Assembly: GCA_040768125.1 (NCBI GenBank)
Contig: JAXGNG010000001.1
Coordinates: 1,674,001-1,738,000 of the forward strand
Length of the DNA stretch: 64,000 bases
Reading direction: 5' to 3'
Source of the DNA: RBG-16-49-21 sp040768125
GTDB taxonomy: Bacteria; Spirochaetota; UBA4802; UBA5550
Part shown: positions 24,066 to 33,200 of the stretch, piece after piece
How positions within the stretch are numbered: position 1 is the stretch's first letter
How the letters are laid out: every line of letters starts with the position of its first letter
Translations under genes and position numbers: made by a program
The notes under the pieces: generated by a model
Database searches by the model: none
The model's input: only the letters and a program-made list of their open reading frames with translations
Told to the model about the DNA's origin: nothing

Positions 24066-25172
24066 ATGGATATCCTGAGCATCGAGTTCCTCTCATCGGC
24101 CTACATCTTTTTTTCCGCGGGGCTCGCGTTCCTTCTCTCCGTGGCCCAGCTGAGCGGGAGATCGCGCTATTTCGAGAATTACGTCCTGGCGGCGTACCTC
24201 TTCTGCCTGGGGGTGATTTTCCTCCAGGTATGCGTCGTGGTCAACGACATCCATCTCGCGCACCCGGGCCTTCTCGCTTTTCACGCCACGGCCCTCTACT
24301 TCATGGCGCCCATCATCTGCCTGGCCGACTACCTGGTGATCCGCCCTCCCGAAACGATACCGAAGAAAACCGCACTCATCTTTCTCCCGGTGCTCCTGGG
24401 CCTCGCCGCCGACGCATGCTTCATGCTGCTTCCCACGGAGGGGAAGCACGACCTTCTCCTCGCGCTTTTCGCGGGTGGGGAGTCCCCGTATGCCGGGTCG
24501 GCGCGGCTCATCATCGCCGGCGCGGGCATCGAGATGCTCCTCTACCTCGGCTATCTCCTGAAAACGATGCTGACGACGAGGGGGAAGGACGACAACCCGG
24601 TTATCTTCTGGGTGATGACCTCGAGCATCTTCGTGGTGGCGGGGCTCTCCGCCCTCATCATCGCCGGGTACCTTGCAGGGTCCTACACCCTGCTCCGGTG
24701 GGGGGCGAACCTCATCGGGTTGCTCGTGATCATCACCTACCTGGTGAGCCAGCGGCATCCGAAGATACTCCAGCTCCTGATGATCGAGGCGGAGAAGAAA
24801 CAGTACGGGCGCTCCCTCCTGGCCGGGGTGGACGTCGAGGGGGCCATGAAGAAACTTGAAAGGCTGATGGAATCGGAGCGGATCTACGCGGACGACCAGC
24901 TTACCCTCCGCGACCTCGCCGACGAGCTCTCCCTCACCCCGCACCAGCTTTCCCAGCTCCTGAACGAGCGCCTGGGCACCAACTTCAACGCCTATGTCAA
25001 CCAGTACCGGATCCGCGAGGCCTGCGACATCCTCCTGAACCGACCGGAAATGACCGTCCTCGCCGTGAGCCTCGATGTGGGATTCAATTCAAAGTCCGCC
25101 TTCTACGAGGCCTTTACCCGCTTCACGGGCACCTCGCCGCAGAACTACCGGAAACGGGGAGGCGGTGGTTGA
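24066..25172 (+). CDS. Membrane-embedded AraC-family transcriptional regulator
   Basis: A 368-residue protein with six or seven hydrophobic helices in residues 1-230 and an AraC/XylS DNA-binding domain at about 265-365. The first helix-turn-helix is LTLRDLADELSLTPHQLSQLLN. The second lies in VLAVSLDVGFNSKSAFYEAFTR, followed by GTSPQNYRK. This layout is common in spirochetes and Bacteroidetes, where a membrane sensor is tied directly to DNA binding. No known ligand. A strong hairpin follows 15 bases after the stop. Confidence 0.88.
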   Translation: MDILSIEFLSSAYIFFSAGLAFLLSVAQLSGRSRYFENYVLAAYLFCLGVIFLQVCVVVNDIHLAHPGLLAFHATALYFMAPIICLADYLVIRPPETIPKKTALIFLPVLLGLAADACFMLLPTEGKHDLLLALFAGGESPYAGSARLIIAGAGIEMLLYLGYLLKTMLTTRGKDDNPVIFWVMTSSIFVVAGLSALIIAGYLAGSYTLLRWGANLIGLLVIITYLVSQRHPKILQLLMIEAEKKQYGRSLLAGVDVEGAMKKLERLMESERIYADDQLTLRDLADELSLTPHQLSQLLNERLGTNFNAYVNQYRIREACDILLNRPEMTVLAVSLDVGFNSKSAFYEAFTRFTGTSPQNYRKRGGGG

Positions 25173-25703
25173 TATTCCTTCCTCGGCCCCCTTCGTAAGG
25201 GGGGAGAATGGTTCTCACGCGGAGGCGCTGAGTCGCGGAGGGGGGGATCCCCCCGGCGCTGCGCGCCAACCCCTTAATAAGGGTGGTTCGCCTGGCAGGG
25301 CACTTCGAGATGGTGCTCGGCCCTGAGCGAGGGATAGGTGTTGGGTGCCCCACCCTGGGCGAGGGTTGCTGGGAAATATTAACCAACATATAGGATAATT
25401 GCCCTTACGGAATTTGCGTCTAAGGAGCCTTGGATGGCCTTCGATCATGTCTTTCATGTTATCCGGTAGAGCCCCTTTTTTATTCCATGCGCGTATATCT
25501 TATCCTATCGCCTTACGATGCATATCCGTTAGTTAAAAGAGCATTCGTACTATAAATTTTAAGACCTTCGTACACTGCTTTTTGTGTTGAAATTACTCTT
25601 TTTCACTCCTATAATGGTTCACATAAAACACATTGTGTCGCCTGGCCCCGTTCCGGTTAAGGGTCATATCCTATATGGCATTATAGAGACGACCGTTTTT
25701 TTA
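25173..25703. other. Hairpin-rich then AT-rich non-coding gap
   Basis: The first half contains several short hairpins in tandem: CCCCCTT/AAGGGGG at 25187, the 14-base palindrome GGGGGGATCCCCCC at 25241-25254, GGCGC/GCGCC just after it, and CCCTTA/TAAGGG at about 25275. This looks like the debris of REP-type elements. From about 25370 the sequence becomes AT-rich with no supported gene. It must contain the promoter of the downstream kinase, but I cannot pick it confidently. Confidence 0.5.
25187..25203. terminator. GC-rich hairpin after the AraC gene
   Basis: CCCCCTT (25187-25193), loop CGT, AAGGGGG (25197-25203), beginning 15 bases after the AraC stop. It lacks a U-tract, so it may be a terminator or the first arm of the repeat-derived cluster that continues to about 25300. 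Confidence 0.45.
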
Positions 25704-28700
25704 ATGATGAATGATTCTGGAGATCAGGTAGGATTCAGGTCTATGGGAATCGATGCTATTGAGAGAATACAGGCAGAAAAGGCCCTCCGGGAGAGCGAGG
25801 AGCTGCGGCGGCTGATTCTGGACAACGTGGAAGACCTGATTTTCATATGCGGAATCGACGGAAAGCTGACATACGGAAATAAGGCCCTCCAGCGGATCAT
25901 GGGATATTCAGAGGATGAATTCGTCGGAAAACACTATCTCCATTTCATTCACAAAGATGACCGCCAGAGAGAGATTGATTCCTACATTGCTCAGGTAAAT
26001 GAGAATGTCGATACCACGTACCATGATTACCGCATGGTATTTAAGGACGGCTCGGTTCACTGGATCTCTCAGACGACACGAATGGTAACGAAACAGGATG
26101 GACAAGTCGAATTCTTCGGGATAGCCCGCGACATTACCGAGCGGAAAGGTGCCGAGGATGCCCTGAAGCGGTCTGAAGAAAAATTCAGGAACCTCGTCTC
26201 CAAAATCAGTGAGGCCATCTATCAATGTGACATGCATGGGTACTTCACCTATATGAGCCCCGTCGGTTTGGCAATACTGGGTTATACACATGATGAAATT
26301 ATTCGATTGAGAAATGTCGACATCGTCCACCCCGATTACTCCGATGACGTCATCGAGCACTACGGCAGGCAGTTTGATGAACACATCCCCAATACCTATT
26401 TAGAATTTCCAGTTATAAGAAAAGACGGATCTACTCTCTGGTCGGGACACGCCGTGAGTCTTGTGGAAAACGATTCCGGAGAACTCGAATTCTACTGTAT
26501 CGCACGAGACATCACCGAACGGAAAAAGATAGAAGAGGCTCTGCGCGAGAGTGAGATGAGGCACCGTATCGTTCTCGATAATGTTATCGACTTCATCTTC
26601 ATATGCGGGGTTGACGGCAAATTTTTCTACTGCAACAACTCGCTGGAACGCGTGACCGGATACACGAAAGAGGAGGTCCTGGGGAAAAGCTATCTTCATT
26701 TCGTTCACAGGGATGACCGCGGAGAGGCCCTGGACCATTATGCCAGGCAGATAAAGGACAATGTCGACATGACCTATTTTGAATATAGACTGATACGCAA
26801 GGATGGTGCGATTGCCTGGATGGCCCAAACAATAAACATGGTAAAAAACAGGGAAGGAGAAATCGAATTTTTCGGTATTGCGCGGGACGTAACCAAACGG
26901 AAAGAAGAAGAGAACACGCGCCGCGAACTGGAAGAACAGAAAACACTTTTCTTCGCGAATGTTTCCCACGAGATACGCACGCCCCTTACCCTGATGCTCT
27001 CACCCATAGAATCGTACCTTCAGGGCGATTACCACGAGGAAATCGGAAAAAAATTCTTTGAAAGCCTTTACCGAAACGGCCTGCGGCTGCTGAAGCTCAT
27101 CAACAATCTTCTGGATTTCTCTAAGATCGAAGCAGGCCGAACGACCATGAAAATCGTTGAACTCGACATCGTGAGCTTCATCCGCAATTACGTCGCAACA
27201 CTGCAGTCAGCCTGCGACTCCAAGGGGATCATTCTCGGCTTCATGCCCCCCGGCAAAATATCGAACCTCTACGCAGACATGGAAAAGATCGACAGGATTT
27301 TCATGAACATCCTCTCAAACTCCCTCAAGTTTACCGACAGAGGCGGCATTATAACTCTCAAGGTGCGAGAAGACGATGTGTTCTGTTATATTGATATCGA
27401 GGATACCGGCCAGGGCATACCGGCAGATTCAATTGATATGATTTTCGAACGATTCGGTCAGGCCGATACTTTATCCACACGAGGGCACATTGGAACCGGC
27501 ATCGGGCTCTCCCTCGCGAAAGAGCTGGTAGAGATGCACGGCGGCACTATCACGGTAAAGAGCCGATACATAGAAGAATACCCGGAAGAACACGGCACCA
27601 TTTTTACCATAACACTCCTTAAAGGCACAGAGCACTTTGAGATGATGCCCAATGTTGCGCGCGATGATTCGGCCCCTCATGACGGGTCGCCGTCGATACA
27701 CCGCTTTGCGGGAATGCGTGAAATGTATGACCTGCAAGGCGAGGGGCTTGAGAATACATCCTTCCATGGATTCACCGGTAATGAAGTCCATGATTCCTCT
27801 CAGACAGTGAAGCCTGTTATACTGATCGTTGATGACAATAGCGACATGCGCGAGTTCCTTGTCTCTATCATGAAGGACACCTATGCACTCGTTACCGCTG
27901 AAAACGGCCTGCAGGGGTTCGACGTGGTCGTGCAGCATATGCCTGACCTGGTAATAACAGACGTCATGATGCCGGTGATGGACGGCTTTGAGATGACGCG
28001 CAGAATAAAGGAGAGCGAAAAACTGAAGCATATCCCCGTGATTATGCTTACTGCGAAGGCGGAAATATCACAGAAGATCGAGGGCATCGAGTTCGGTGCG
28101 GACGACTATCTTATCAAGCCCTTCAATACCAAGGAACTCCTGACACGTGTAATGAGATTATTGAAGACAAGGGAATATGAAAGGACGATTGCCCAGCGCA
28201 ACTATGAGATAGAACAGGAACTCGAAATAGCGCGCATGTTGCAGCACCGTCTCCTGCCGGAAAAGGAGCTGGAACTTTCCGGGTACCGTTCTCATGCGAT
28301 TTACATACCCATGGACCGGGTGGGGGGAGATTTCTATGACTGGCGGGTTTCAGGGAATGCCATTGAACTCATGATCGCAGACGTGTCCGGCCACGGACTC
28401 CCCGGGGCATTTCTCTCGACCATCACGAAAATATCCAGCGACAGCATCAGGGACAGGGTCTCTCCGGGTGATACACTTCGTGTGTTAAACGAGGTGGTTC
28501 TTCGGTCGACGGTGAACAGCAATTATGTAACCGCCTTTCTCTGTATGATCGACACCGGTTCAAATGTCATGACCTTCTGTAACGCCGGTCATTTCCCGCA
28601 GCTGTTGCTCAATGGGCACGACGGAACGCTCACAGAACTCAAAGCGAAGGGAAAGCCCCTGGGGTGGTATGACTCGGCAGAATATGAAGAAAGTGAGGTC

Positions 28701-28928
28701 CAGCTCCATCCGGGAGACCGTCTCATCCTTTATACCGATGGCATCACAGAATGCAGTAATTCCCATGGCGAGATGTTTGGGCAGGATAGGTTCTATGAGT
28801 TCATCTGCGTCCATAGAAATGATACTCCCCGGCAATTTTCAGAAAGAATTGTAAGGGAACTGAAAGATTTTACCGGTGACGATGTCTATGATGACGATGT
28901 AAGCATGGTTGTGTTTGATATTCTTTGA
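25704..28928 (+). CDS. PAS(3)-histidine kinase-receiver-PP2C phosphatase hybrid
   Basis: A cytoplasmic signalling protein of about 1074 residues with no transmembrane segment. Three PAS/PAC units occupy about residues 30-405, each closing with a G-I-A-R-D-[IV]-T-[EK]-R-K type ending. HisKA follows (NVSHEIRTPLT, phospho-acceptor His), then HATPase (DTGQGIPADSI and GTGIGLSLAKELVEMHGG). A receiver domain comes next (VDDNSDMREFL, phospho-acceptor Asp in VITDVMMPVMDGF), then a SpoIIE-type PP2C phosphatase (DRVGGDFYDW, DVSGHGLPGAF, LILYTDGITE). PAS 1 and 3 look like a duplication. The start is uncertain (GTG 25584, ATG 25704/25707, ATG 25743). It may link phosphorelay to a partner-switching anti-sigma pathway. 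Confidence 0.9.
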   Translation: MMNDSGDQVGFRSMGIDAIERIQAEKALRESEELRRLILDNVEDLIFICGIDGKLTYGNKALQRIMGYSEDEFVGKHYLHFIHKDDRQREIDSYIAQVNENVDTTYHDYRMVFKDGSVHWISQTTRMVTKQDGQVEFFGIARDITERKGAEDALKRSEEKFRNLVSKISEAIYQCDMHGYFTYMSPVGLAILGYTHDEIIRLRNVDIVHPDYSDDVIEHYGRQFDEHIPNTYLEFPVIRKDGSTLWSGHAVSLVENDSGELEFYCIARDITERKKIEEALRESEMRHRIVLDNVIDFIFICGVDGKFFYCNNSLERVTGYTKEEVLGKSYLHFVHRDDRGEALDHYARQIKDNVDMTYFEYRLIRKDGAIAWMAQTINMVKNREGEIEFFGIARDVTKRKEEENTRRELEEQKTLFFANVSHEIRTPLTLMLSPIESYLQGDYHEEIGKKFFESLYRNGLRLLKLINNLLDFSKIEAGRTTMKIVELDIVSFIRNYVATLQSACDSKGIILGFMPPGKISNLYADMEKIDRIFMNILSNSLKFTDRGGIITLKVREDDVFCYIDIEDTGQGIPADSIDMIFERFGQADTLSTRGHIGTGIGLSLAKELVEMHGGTITVKSRYIEEYPEEHGTIFTITLLKGTEHFEMMPNVARDDSAPHDGSPSIHRFAGMREMYDLQGEGLENTSFHGFTGNEVHDSSQTVKPVILIVDDNSDMREFLVSIMKDTYALVTAENGLQGFDVVVQHMPDLVITDVMMPVMDGFEMTRRIKESEKLKHIPVIMLTAKAEISQKIEGIEFGADDYLIKPFNTKELLTRVMRLLKTREYERTIAQRNYEIEQELEIARMLQHRLLPEKELELSGYRSHAIYIPMDRVGGDFYDWRVSGNAIELMIADVSGHGLPGAFLSTITKISSDSIRDRVSPGDTLRVLNEVVLRSTVNSNYVTAFLCMIDTGSNVMTFCNAGHFPQLLLNGHDGTLTELKAKGKPLGWYDSAEYEESEVQLHPGDRLILYTDGITECSNSHGEMFGQDRFYEFICVHRNDTPRQFSERIVRELKDFTGDDVYDDDVSMVVFDIL

Positions 28929-28937
28929 GCATAGAGG

Positions 28938-28953
28938 GGAATGGCCCCATTCC
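28938..28953. terminator. Hairpin between convergent genes
   Basis: GGAATGG (28938-28944) and CCATTCC (28947-28953) form a short perfect stem between the kinase stop (28928) and the convergent FlaA-like gene stop (28990). Only short T-runs follow, so activity is a guess from position. Confidence 0.35.
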
Positions 28954-28989
28954 GGGGTAGGACCTAACAAGATGGTTTTTCTCACTTCA

Positions 28990-29691
28990 TTATTTTTCGC
29001 AAAATACTTTAAGTTGATCAAAAAAGAAGAAGCTTTTTGGATCTTCATATTTTATTGAGTCTTCTAAAAGGACTAAACGCTCAATTCTCAAATTATTTGC
29101 TTGAGAATGAGAATCGATTTCTTGGGGAATATGCTCGGGAATCTTTACTTCAAGGTGTCTCCAGCCTGTAAAGTTAATCGCTCCAAATTGTATAATATGA
29201 ACTTTGCCCGTAAAATCTTTTAGCCAAATATCAAGTGAGTGCCCTGTTGATCTGCCATGAACCCAAATAGCAATGCCATGCACTCTGCCAGGAACAACTA
29301 TTGGCTGCGGAGGTATAATGTGAACAGATTTACACCCGGAATCACTTAATTGAAAACCGACTCCCATGCAATGGTTTTTTATCACTCCTTCACTATCTGC
29401 GGAGCCGTGCTCCGCATTTAGATCCTCCGGGCCTCCTTCAATAAATTTAAGCTGTAAAACTGGAACGGGCTTCATTTTCGCTACATGCTCCGGGCAGGCT
29501 TCTACTTCCCATCCAGTATCTTTTTCAAAATCCTCCACTATTACAGACTTTATTTTTTTCTTGCGTAAACCTGAATCATCAGTATCTACAATGGTGAAAA
29601 TTTTTGAACAAGCAGTTGAAATCATGAAAATAAATATTATGACAAAAAAAATTGATAACCTGGATGCATAAACTTTAAAATTGTTCATCAT
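28990..29691 (-). CDS. FlaA-like flagellar sheath family lipoprotein
   Basis: A 233-residue exported protein. The C-terminal half matches the spirochete periplasmic flagellar sheath protein FlaA (PF04620 type): the DFE..W opening (VEDFEKDTGWEV), HGIAIWVHGRSTGHSLDIW, KDFTGKVHIIQFG, F-x-G-W-R-x-L-x-V-x-I-P and the closing FFFDQLKVFCE. The N-terminus, however, is a lipoprotein signal (FMISTAC, Cys about residue 28) instead of the usual cleaved peptide, so this paralogue is probably membrane-anchored rather than part of the filament. GGAG lies 8 bases before the ATG. Composition is AT-rich. No other flagellar gene is nearby. It is the main evidence that the host is a spirochete. Confidence 0.8.
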   Translation of the reverse strand: MMNNFKVYASRLSIFFVIIFIFMISTACSKIFTIVDTDDSGLRKKKIKSVIVEDFEKDTGWEVEACPEHVAKMKPVPVLQLKFIEGGPEDLNAEHGSADSEGVIKNHCMGVGFQLSDSGCKSVHIIPPQPIVVPGRVHGIAIWVHGRSTGHSLDIWLKDFTGKVHIIQFGAINFTGWRHLEVKIPEHIPQEIDSHSQANNLRIERLVLLEDSIKYEDPKSFFFFDQLKVFCEK

Positions 29692-30289
29692 TATAAGATC
29701 TCCATAATTATTGTGAACATATGAATAACGCGTAAATTTTCATTTACATTAGATGCAAACTCCTCTCTTAAGAGCAGGTTGTTGATAACTTTAAGAAATC
29801 AACTATTTTTCATAATTCGCAACTTCAGTTATAACGGTTTTTCCCGGTTTTTGACCTGCCCCAGAAGTTCTCGGGCGGGCATTGATGGCAGCGAGTTCAT
29901 GGTACATTGTTTTCATATCGTAACATTCAGTATATTGTATCACCTTCATTATTGCTTGACGGGAAACAATCGAACTTATCAGCAGCTATTTTGAGAGAAT
30001 GTGTCGCATCTTTCAACAAAAAGCGCTGGACGGGGGGCTTAAAATATAGATGTCTTGACCGGTCCGATGGCACAGGCGTCCAGAACCTGTGCCGAGGGAG
30101 TGATAACCGGTTATTACATGAATCAAATTCCAGGGAAAGCCGTGCCATCGCTTGGCATCGAACTACAAAAACCTGCCGGAACAGCAAAAAGTATGATTGA
30201 CCCGGGACCCTTTCCGCATTTAGTATCCGATTTTCTGTCATCCGGTGCAGGCGTGGCAACCGCATTTTGACTCGGAGGTCTTCCGTTCA
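29692..30289. other. AT-rich gap upstream of the giant caspase gene
   Basis: About 600 bases with no confident gene. Short open frames at 29779-29994 and 30055-30270 have no ribosome site, no recognisable product and no homologue I can name. The second has GC-rich codons and could be the remnant of a gene. A segment at 30011-30048 is shared with the gap at 41336-41375. GGAGGT at 30274-30279 serves the downstream gene. Confidence 0.5.
30011..30048 (+). repeat. Dispersed short repeat, copy 1
   Basis: A stretch of about 38 bases beginning TTTCAACA and containing AAAAGC and CTGGAC. It aligns with 41336-41375 at roughly 80 percent identity with one 2-base gap. Both copies lie in AT-rich gaps, and both can be read as the end of a coding frame (Q-K-A-L-D-[GS]-G-L-[KE]-I then stop), so they may be remnants of the same lost gene or mobile element. 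Confidence 0.4.
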
Positions 30290-33200
30290 GTGAAAATCAG
30301 ATACTCTATACTCCTTTTTGTATTTGCGTTACTGAGTGCATGCACCTCCCTGTCAAATCGCGAAAAGGGATCGAAGGGAAATTTATGGACATCGAACCAG
30401 GGTGGCCTGTCCGTGAGGGTGGATTACACCGATATAAACGAAAAGGCGCCGCTTACCACAATAATCCAGCTTGGCGGGATCAAGGGCCCTTTCGCCATCA
30501 GCCCTGACGGGAATTATATCGCGATTGGCGACGGTATGGCCATCCGCATCTGGAATATCCAGGGAAAGATCGTAAGGGTGCTGGAAGATAAACTGAAAGA
30601 AAACAGCATTGTGACATCCGTCGCATTTGACCGCACGGGACGCCGTATCGCGGGAGCGTATACTACCCAAACGAACAGTGGATCAATAACCGACGGCTAT
30701 GTGAAACTCTGGAGCGTGGAAGGGCAATGCCTCATGACCACCACGGATGAGTTGCCAGGCATAAACCGCGTGAGGTTCAGCCCTGACGATACCCGCATAG
30801 CGGCATCGACAAATATAATCCATCCTCTTGGTGACACCGCCGTTTGCGCCGTCGTTGAATGGGACTTAAAGGGTGCCTATCTCAGAGAGATGGTCGAATA
30901 TGACAATCTCATTCATGATTTTATCTACCTCCCCGGCGGCAGGCGTATTGCTGCAGCCATGGGCACGGCACCCTTCAGCCCCACAACCTTCATCGGGATC
31001 TTCGGTGAAAGCAACAGGATCGAAAATAAATTGACCGGCCAGGAAAGCAGTGTCGAGACCATCGAGATCAGCAATGATGGCGCATATATCGCGGCATCAT
31101 CGATACTGTCCATCAAGGTATGGACAGCCGACGGCGTCATGGTGAAGACCCTACGGCCGTATAGCGGGACCAACAGCGTTTCCAGCCTGGCGTTCCATCC
31201 CGAAAAAAACATCCTGTATTTCACTTCTGCCAAGGGCATCCAGGCATTGGACCTTGACGCTATGAATGTGCGCGTGGTACAGGCAGACCAGGCGGATCAG
31301 ATCGCATTTTTCCCTGACGGAACAAAATACATGGCCCGTCACGGGGAACTGGCTATCATGAATGCGGCCGGTGAAAAAATCGACTCAATCCAGTCCCGCG
31401 CGCCGGACGTAATCAGCGACCTCGCTCTTGCCGGGGACCGGTCTGCTTTCATCGTCATGTCGGGCGGCTCTGTCTGGATCTACGACATTACCGGAAGATT
31501 TCTGGCCTCTTTCAACCCGCATATGTGGGATACATCAATACGTTTCGGGGGAAACGACCGCTTCATCCTGGTCAAGGGGAAAATCGCCACGAATCTTTCG
31601 GGCAGTTCCCGGCGCCTGCAGATAGTTGAAGACGTGGCCGACGCGGTTCGATGCTATGACAGGAGCGGCAATTTCATCAGGGAATACCCGGGCACCGATC
31701 TCTTCATGGCGCAGGACGGTACCGCTTTTGCCGTGAGCGGCGGCAATCTTACCGAGTTCGATCCCGGCGGTAAAACAGTGAGAAGCTTTCATTTCAGTTT
31801 CACGCCGGACAGGGTGTGCGCCAATCCGGACATGACGCGTTTTGCCGCCGGACGAAAGGACAGGCTGGGAGCCGAGATCAGGGGACGGGACGGCGGTTTC
31901 ATCGCGACCGTAAATTTCGACGGCGAGATCAGTGACCTCATGTTCGGCCCGGATAACACGCTCATCTCCATTGACGAAAGATTCAGGACAATAAGCATGT
32001 GGGATCGGGCGGGTGTCTTCATGCGGTCTCTGTCTCATCCTGATTTCACCTCCCCGGACTCTATCCGGCTGGACCGGGAGGGGAAGCACCTTCGTATCCA
32101 TGCCCGCGGCAGGGTGTTCTCCGTCGATGGCAGTGGCAGGATCATGGACTCGAAACAGGTGGACACCCATGCAGACTCAACATTGCTCCTCGACAACAGC
32201 GGCTCCTTCGGCCTTGAATTTTCCAGGGGAGGAAAAGATTCTTCTGAAGACAACAGCGTGTCGTCCGAGGCCGGAAGAATAATTTATCACAACCTGTTGA
32301 ACGAACAGACGGCGGATTTCTACAAGCAGGGCACCGAGTGGGTGCTCTTTACGCACGACGGCTATTTTGACTGCTCCAACAACGGGGGGCATCTGATCGG
32401 AATAGCAAAAGGGATGCAGGTGTTCGGGGTCGACCAGGTGGCGGTCCAGAGGAACCGCCCGGACATCATATTGAAGCGGCTCGGCATCGGCACCCACGAA
32501 CTCATAGACGACTTCAAGAAACAGCACATAAAGCGATTGATCAAATCCGGTCTATCCCCGGCGGAGATGGCAACCGCCCCCTCCCTCCCCGAAACGATGA
32601 TAACGTCAATGGAGAGCACCGATACCGAGATGCTTCTTGCCGTTCGTTTCACCGACAGGCATTTTGATCTCACGAGCTACAACATATACGTCAATGATGT
32701 TCCCCTCTTCGCATTCCCGGGACGCCCGCTCACCGGAAGGAAATGGTCCTGCACGGAACGCATCCCGCTTACCGGCGGCATCAACAAGATTGAAGTATCA
32801 TGCAAAAACAAGCCGGGGTATGAATCATACCGCGCTCAGACCATCGTCAACAACATGAAGCAGGTCACGGGCGACCTTTACTATATCGGGTTCGGGGTTT
32901 CCCGCTATGCCAGGCGTAGACTTAACCTGGAATTTGCCGACAGGGACGCCCGTGATCTGGATGAAATATTCAAATCCATGAAGGGCGTCCGATTCACCGA
33001 CGTTCACACCCTGACGCTGACCAATGACAGGGTTACGGTTGAGAGCATACGGAAGGCAAAGGATTTTTTAAAAGACGCAACCGAGAATGATACCGTTGTC
33101 CTCTTCATCACCGGGCACGGTATGCATGACGATAAATCCCCCGCCCTGTACTATTACCTTACCCATGAGGCTGACCCGAAAGAACTGGATTCCACTGCCG

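Noticed and set aside
23510..24859. Long plus-strand frame overlapping CPBP and AraC genes
   Set aside because: Arg/Gly/Pro-rich shadow frame crossing a gene boundary. The two overlapped genes have clear motifs and starts.
30055..30270. Open frame of 71 codons just before the caspase lipoprotein
   Set aside because: No ribosome site, no recognisable product. It ends 4 bases before the ribosome site of the real gene, so it may be a remnant but is not supported as a gene.
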